Origin: Massilia solisilvae
GTDB lineage: Bacteria > Pseudomonadota > Gammaproteobacteria > Burkholderiales > Burkholderiaceae_D
NCBI RefSeq assembly: GCF_024753215.1
Contig: NZ_JANUGV010000004.1
Location: forward strand, 124,001 to 188,000
Direction of reading: 5' to 3'
DNA length: 64,000 nt
The translations under genes and the position numbers were made by a program. The notes beneath the pieces were generated by a model, which had not been told where the DNA came from, made no database searches, and worked only from the letters and a program-made list of their open reading frames with translations. Shown piece after piece: positions 60,401 through 64,000 of the stretch (within the stretch, counting starts at the first letter, position 1; every line of letters starts with the position of its first letter).

Positions 60401-61928
60401 GGTTGCGCTGCTCCTGCAGCTTGCGCTCGGTGATGTCCAGCACCACGGCGTTGATGCCGACGATTTCGCGGTCCGGGCCGAACACCGGGTAATAGCTGGC
60501 CAGCCAGTGGCGCATCACGCCGGGCGCCGCCGGCACCCCGCCCACGCTCTCCAGGTCCACCATCGGCCGGCCGGACTCCAGCACGCGCCGGTAGTCCAGC
60601 TCCAACTGTTCGCCGACCGGTCCCAGCACCTCGGGCAGCGTGCGGCCGATGTGCTCGGACGCGGGGACCGCGTTGATCGCGGCGAGGTAGTCGTTGATCA
60701 TCACGAAGCGCAGCTCGCGGTCCATGAAGCACAGGCCTACGGGCGCCGACGCGTACACGGTTTCGAGCAGGGCGGTGGAGCGTTCCAGTTCGGCGGTGCG
60801 CTCGTTGACCAGCGTCGCCAGCCCGCGCCGGTAGCGCGCCAGCTTGCGGTCCACCTGGCGCAGCGCGTCGGCCACCGCGTCGGCCTCGGCGATCGCCATC
60901 TTGGGGATCACCACCGCCTCGCCGCGCCCGAGCGCCTGCGCCGGTCCGATCAGCGCACGCACCGAGCGCGCGATCGAGCCGCCAATCAGCCATGCCAGCC
61001 CCAGGCTCACCGCCAGCAGCGCCGCCACGCCGGTCAGGATCGCGCCGTGCGGGTGCCCCAGCATCAGCGGCGCGGCGTCGCGCGGCACGGTCACTGCGAC
61101 CGTCCAGCGGTGCTCGCGCGAGCGGGCGAACGCGGCGAATTCGGCGTCCGCGTCCTTGCCCAGCGGTGCGATGCCGATGTCGCGGCGTGCCAGCGCCTGC
61201 GCCACCGCGGCCGGCAGCGGTGTGCCCTGGGTCGCGGTCAGGTCGGCGTTGCTTGCCACCAGCCGCTGCTGGTTGTCGAACACCTGGGCCATCCACTGGT
61301 CCGGCAGGTGCTGGCTGGCCAGCAGGTCGGCCACCGGCTTCGGGCGCATCTGCACCGACAGCGCGTACACCACCTTGCCTTCGCGCCAGACCGGCACGAT
61401 GATCGACAGCACCTGGGTCGGGTCCGGGCCCGGCGTGCGCAACCCGGTTGCGACCGATTCGCCGGTGGCGAATACGCGCTTGACCTCGGCCCGTGCGCCG
61501 CTCGGCGGAATTTTGCTGCCGTAGGCAAAGCGCGTGTTGAGGATTTCGCGTCCTTCGGCGTCCGCCAGCGCAAACGCGTGTGCCGGGAATTCGGGGCGCA
61601 ACAGGTTGCGCGCGTTGGCGTGGAATTCGGCCAGCCGGCCGTGCGAGAGCAGGTACGAATTGGCCAGCACACGCGCGGCCGTCTCGCTGCTGGCGAGCTC
61701 GCGGTCCACCGCGGCCACCAGCGCCTGTGCGACCGTCTGCGCATCCTGCGCGACGTGCTCGCGCTCGCGCCGGCCGGCGTCGCGCGCGAACGCAATATAG
61801 CCAATCAGGATGGGCAGGGCGCACGCAAGGATGAGCGTGAACAGCTTCGACCGGATCGAAGGAAGACGTTGGCGACGGAACAACAAGAAAAACCTCGGGG
61901 ATGCGCACAGCAAGGCGGGTTGCCTCAT
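57432..61928 (-). CDS. Hybrid sensor histidine kinase (dCache-like, PAS x3, HisKA/HATPase, REC x2, HPt)
   Basis: A 1498-residue membrane histidine kinase. Two membrane helices (about 29-47 and 298-318) flank a periplasmic sensor region of the dCache/CHASE type. A HAMP-like segment and three PAS-type domains follow at about 390-760 (for example LLETVYASAPVGLCFMDREL, EYRRRDGSTFHADVVLTS-like, VTDHLPGMVGYWDADLR). The kinase core has His794 in SHEIRTPMN and the ATPase motifs NLAANAIKF, DTGIGI and GGAGLGLAI. Two receivers follow (LAFLDSAMPDLDG; AVLMDLQMPVMNGYD), then a C-terminal HPt domain (AHRLRGVAANLG). This is a complete phosphorelay feeding the co-translated REC-GGDEF protein. It is unusually long. 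Confidence 0.9.
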   Translation of the reverse strand: MRQPALLCASPRFFLLFRRQRLPSIRSKLFTLILACALPILIGYIAFARDAGRREREHVAQDAQTVAQALVAAVDRELASSETAARVLANSYLLSHGRLAEFHANARNLLRPEFPAHAFALADAEGREILNTRFAYGSKIPPSGARAEVKRVFATGESVATGLRTPGPDPTQVLSIIVPVWREGKVVYALSVQMRPKPVADLLASQHLPDQWMAQVFDNQQRLVASNADLTATQGTPLPAAVAQALARRDIGIAPLGKDADAEFAAFARSREHRWTVAVTVPRDAAPLMLGHPHGAILTGVAALLAVSLGLAWLIGGSIARSVRALIGPAQALGRGEAVVIPKMAIAEADAVADALRQVDRKLARYRRGLATLVNERTAELERSTALLETVYASAPVGLCFMDRELRFVMINDYLAAINAVPASEHIGRTLPEVLGPVGEQLELDYRRVLESGRPMVDLESVGGVPAAPGVMRHWLASYYPVFGPDREIVGINAVVLDITERKLQEQRNRDNEELFRALYEGSGDAHTLLAYGAGFVSANRAAAALFGFDEIDELLALSPASVSPQCQPDGRLSEELMRQYMRQVMDTGGAHFEWQYRRRDGSTFHADVVLTSVDIGGKGMMQGTMRDISSRVAAETALRATSERLARNERFIRTVTDHLPGMVGYWDADLRCRFANRPYLQWLGRSEEQVFGERVQALIAVDQLDQVNEHIHAVLAGRAQSFERQLHMRSGELVHAWGNYIPDFDEQGTVRGFYVLYTDVTELKRTQGRLVQALREAEHASSAKGQFLANMSHEIRTPMNAIMGLARLLEEAPLGRRERGYVERMQLAAKSLLGMLSDVLDFSKVEAGQLVLERQPFLLDDVLATVAAVAASNAWAKGVEPVFDVDGAVPRSLVGDQVRLGQVLLNLAANAIKFTDKGEVVLAVRAAGFDAGTVRLAFSVRDTGIGIAPDQQERMFEAFSQADSSISRKYGGAGLGLAICRRLVELMGGQLRVDSAPGLGATFSFELAFPLAPHTAALPCPDAAQAVLVADDNPSALAALAGACEAFGWQVDRADGGAAALALLRAGRRYDLAFLDSAMPDLDGASVLAYARSDQSIRLPRCALAAADPERERLAALADDLHVDALLAKPFTRRALLETVAELCSGAAPAPARPIPLAGRLAGLRVLLVEDNVINQEVANYALVHAGASVDIAENGQMALSMLSERSVQYDAVLMDLQMPVMNGYDATGAIRAMGLDRLPIIAMTANAMEEDRRRALAAGMDAHLAKPIEVDVLVETLLAVAGRAAGGAADAAAPAAWPAPPSIPGIDLKATLPRFGGAFANFAAVFRRFESSQGRTLDEVRELLRSGDRKGAQQLAHRLRGVAANLGANEVAALALDFEQALRSADEAALALRLARLDAALSVVLDASREIDAAGAGAEPGVPAATCAQREDLIGLLDLLHNNNLKAMAQFDALRPALAGLLDAKSGDALADAIGTLRFDVAAALLQDILNGKIQA

Positions 61929-62119
61929 GGTAACAAACTGCCGCTTTACCGCCTAGCGCGGGGCCGTTCGCGCGCGCCGGGCGTGGATGCGGCACAACAG
62001 AGTGTGACATCTGGCGCGGGCAAGGCGGATTTTCTGCACAACCGATATTGCCGGGTGAAAATGGGCTGCGTTCTGGCATACAATGGCCGCGCGATCGTAA
62101 CAGGTACGGAAAGGAACAC

Positions 62120-63826
62120 ATGGCAAGGCCCGAAAAAGTCCGGCTCGGCGAAATACTGGTCCAGCAAAAACTGCTGAGCGAGGAGCAACTTTCTGCCGCG
62201 CTGGCCGACCAGAAGCGCACGGGCCGCAAGCTGGGCCGGGTGTTCGTCGAGAACGGCTATGTGACCGAAGAGCAGATCTGCGGCGCGCTGGCGCGCCAGC
62301 TCAACATCCCGTACATCAACCTCAAGTTCTACAACATCAACGCCGACGTGGTGCGGCTGCTGCCCGAGACCGCCGCGCGGCGCTTTCGCGCGCTGGTGCT
62401 GGAAGACCGCCGCGAGACGGTGCTGGTTGGTGTGGCCGACCCGACCGACCTGTTCGCGTACGACGAGATCGCGCGCCTGCTCAAGCGCGGCGTCGAGCTG
62501 GCGGTGGTCAACGAGACCGAAGTGCTGCAGGCGATCGACCGCATCTACCGGCGCACCGAAGAGATCACCGACTTCGCGCGCGAGGTGGAGCAGGACCTGG
62601 GCGATACGTTCGTCGACTTCGGCGCGCTGGCCGCCAACCCGGGCCTGGAAGAAGCGCCGATCGTCAAGCTGCTGCAGTCGGTGTTCGACGACGCGGCCCA
62701 GGTGCGCGCCTCGGACATCCACATCGAGCCGCAGGAATCGCGCCTGCAGATCCGCTTTCGCATCGACGGCGTGCTGCACCTGCAGACCGAGGCCGACATC
62801 AAGGTCGCCACGCCGCTGGCGCTGCGCCTGAAGCTGATGGCCGACCTGGACATCTCGGAAAAGCGGTTGCCGCAGGACGGCCGCTTTGCCGTCAAGGTCA
62901 AGAACCAGCGGCTGGACGTGCGTATCTCGACCATGCCGACCCAATACGGCGAATCGGTCGTGATGCGCCTCTTGAACCAGGCAGGCACCCGGCTGCGGCT
63001 GGACGCGATCGGCATGCCGCCGGAACTGGTCGAGCGCTTCCGCGCAATCGTGCAGCGCCCCAACGGCCTGGTGCTGGTGACCGGCCCCACCGGCAGCGGC
63101 AAGACCACCACCCTGTACAGCGCGCTGGCCGAGCTGAACTCGGTGGAGAAAAAACTCATCACCGTCGAGGACCCGGTCGAGTATCGCCTCGCCGGCATCA
63201 ACCAGGTGCAGGTCAACGACAAGATCGAGCTGACGTTTGCGCGCGTGCTGCGCTCGGCACTGCGCCAGGACCCGGACATCGTGCTGGTGGGCGAGATGCG
63301 TGACCAGGAGACCGCCCAGATCGGTCTGCGCGCCGCAATGACCGGCCACCTGGTGCTCTCGACCCTGCACACCAACGACGCCGCCAGCACCCCGCTGCGC
63401 CTGATGGACATGGGCGTGCCGCGCTACATGGTCGGCGGCTCGCTGCAGGCGGTGCTGGCGCAGCGCCTGGTGCGGGTGATCTGCGAAAGCTGCACCACCG
63501 AGTACCAGCCCACCGCCACCGAGCAGGGCTGGCTGCGCGCGGAGCTGGGCGAGCACGTCGAGAGCAGCCGTTTCTTCCATGGCAAGGGCTGCTCGCACTG
63601 CAACGGCACCGGCTACCGCGGCCGTACCGGTGTGTACGAGCTGCTCGAGATGACGCGCCGCGTGACGGCCGCCGCCAACCACCCGGATCCGGGACACTTC
63701 CTCAAGGTGGCGCAGATGGAAATGGCCGGGAACACCTTGCGCCGCCACGCGGTGCAGCTGGCGGTGCAGGGCCGCACCACGATCGTCGAGGCGATGCGCG
63801 TGTCGAACCAGTTCGTCGAGGAATAA
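62120..63826 (+). CDS. Type II secretion/pilus assembly ATPase with MshEN-type c-di-GMP sites (MshE/GspE-like)
   Basis: A 568-residue cytoplasmic secretion ATPase. The N-terminal domain has two RLGxxLV...G...QL..AL..Q-type motifs: RLGEILVQQKLLSEEQLSAA and KLGRVFVENGYVTEEQICGA. These match the c-di-GMP-binding repeat of MshE N-domains. The ATPase core has GPTGSGKTTT (Walker A, Lys328), the Asp box and Walker B regions (DPDIVLVGEMRD), and His box STLHTNDA. A C-terminal zinc site is formed by CESC and CSHC. It would drive pseudopilus or MSHA-pilus assembly. ATG 62120 is preceded by AAGGAAC. Confidence 0.9.
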   Translation: MARPEKVRLGEILVQQKLLSEEQLSAALADQKRTGRKLGRVFVENGYVTEEQICGALARQLNIPYINLKFYNINADVVRLLPETAARRFRALVLEDRRETVLVGVADPTDLFAYDEIARLLKRGVELAVVNETEVLQAIDRIYRRTEEITDFAREVEQDLGDTFVDFGALAANPGLEEAPIVKLLQSVFDDAAQVRASDIHIEPQESRLQIRFRIDGVLHLQTEADIKVATPLALRLKLMADLDISEKRLPQDGRFAVKVKNQRLDVRISTMPTQYGESVVMRLLNQAGTRLRLDAIGMPPELVERFRAIVQRPNGLVLVTGPTGSGKTTTLYSALAELNSVEKKLITVEDPVEYRLAGINQVQVNDKIELTFARVLRSALRQDPDIVLVGEMRDQETAQIGLRAAMTGHLVLSTLHTNDAASTPLRLMDMGVPRYMVGGSLQAVLAQRLVRVICESCTTEYQPTATEQGWLRAELGEHVESSRFFHGKGCSHCNGTGYRGRTGVYELLEMTRRVTAAANHPDPGHFLKVAQMEMAGNTLRRHAVQLAVQGRTTIVEAMRVSNQFVEE

Positions 63827-63829
63827 TCC

Positions 63830-64000
63830 GTGCCGTCGTTCGCCTACAAGGGCCGCGACGCCAGCGGCAAGCTGATGCAGGGCGTGCTGGAAGCGGCCGA
63901 CGCCAACGCCTGCGCCGACCAGTTGTTCGGCTCGGGCGTGACGCCGATCGAGATCACGCCCACGCGCAAGAAGGCGGAAGCGGCGGGCAAGGGCATCTGG
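63830..64000 (+). CDS. GspF/PilC-family pilus-assembly membrane protein, N-terminal fragment
   Basis: The start of a gene cut by the window end: 57 codons from GTG 63830, beginning MPSFAYKGRDASGKLMQGVL, the standard opening of GspF/MshG/PilC inner-membrane platform proteins (AYKGRDASGK). It begins three bases after the ATPase stop, as expected for this partner pair in an operon. Confidence 0.85.
   Translation, partial: MPSFAYKGRDASGKLMQGVLEAADANACADQLFGSGVTPIEITPTRKKAEAAGKGIW

Overview
The window looks like chromosome of a GC-rich betaproteobacterium, most likely an Oxalobacteraceae member (Massilia/Duganella/Telluria type). The basis is inference from gene content: PEP-CTERM proteins, tandem TonB-dependent receptors, an MshE-type pilus ATPase, a beta-type phosphatidylserine decarboxylase start, and dispersed GTAG-type REP hairpins. 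No insertion sequence, prophage, rRNA operon or CRISPR array was seen. One tRNA-Leu(UAA) is present. No gene-free stretch exceeds 300 bases.

Layout. 1-9.3 kb: start of psd (minus), two tandem paralogous TonB-dependent receptors, then a minus-strand run of EamA and TetA-type transporters, an HD-domain protein and an RNase HI-like protein, a YXWGXW-repeat protein and a small membrane protein. 9.5-30.5 kb: the most unusual part. A seven-gene plus-strand run encodes a penicillin-binding transpeptidase, an HTH-ended unknown, a small unknown, two SPFH-like proteins (one with zinc ribbons), a Lon-like protein and a Ser/Thr kinase fused to a SUMF1-like domain. Further on are a minus-strand PP2C phosphatase plus FHA protein pair, and a minus-strand operon of Ser/Thr kinase, SEDS (RodA/FtsW) protein, FHA-like protein and SH3 protein. 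Taken together this is the parts list of the actinobacterial fhaA-fhaB-pstP-rodA-pbpA-pknA-pknB locus, rebuilt with extra genes in a Gram-negative genome. Two acetyltransferases and an OsmC protein sit in between.

30.5-41.8 kb: glycine-zipper protein, metallophosphoesterase, M28 peptidase, DJ-1/PfpI protein, DUF1566 protein, then a cluster of four secreted parallel beta-helix proteins and one lipoprotein. These share signal peptides, a roughly 90-base leader (complete before the beta-helix genes, only partial before the lipoprotein gene) and near-identical terminator hairpins; copies one and three encode identical proteins. 41.8-53.6 kb: SRAP protein, tRNA-Leu followed by a HEPN-like gene, KTSC protein, CPBP protease, ParB-like protein, penicillin/AHL acylase, two PEP-CTERM proteins, thymidine kinase, an HELAH membrane protein and the Prc protease.

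53.7-64 kb: a paired acyl-CoA dehydrogenase plus MaoC operon, a convergent operon of a very large hybrid histidine kinase and a REC-GGDEF diguanylate cyclase, and the start of a pilus/secretion operon (MshE-like ATPase with two c-di-GMP-binding MshEN-type motifs, then a GspF-like protein cut by the window end). The last two units suggest a local c-di-GMP-to-pilus link, which is inference.
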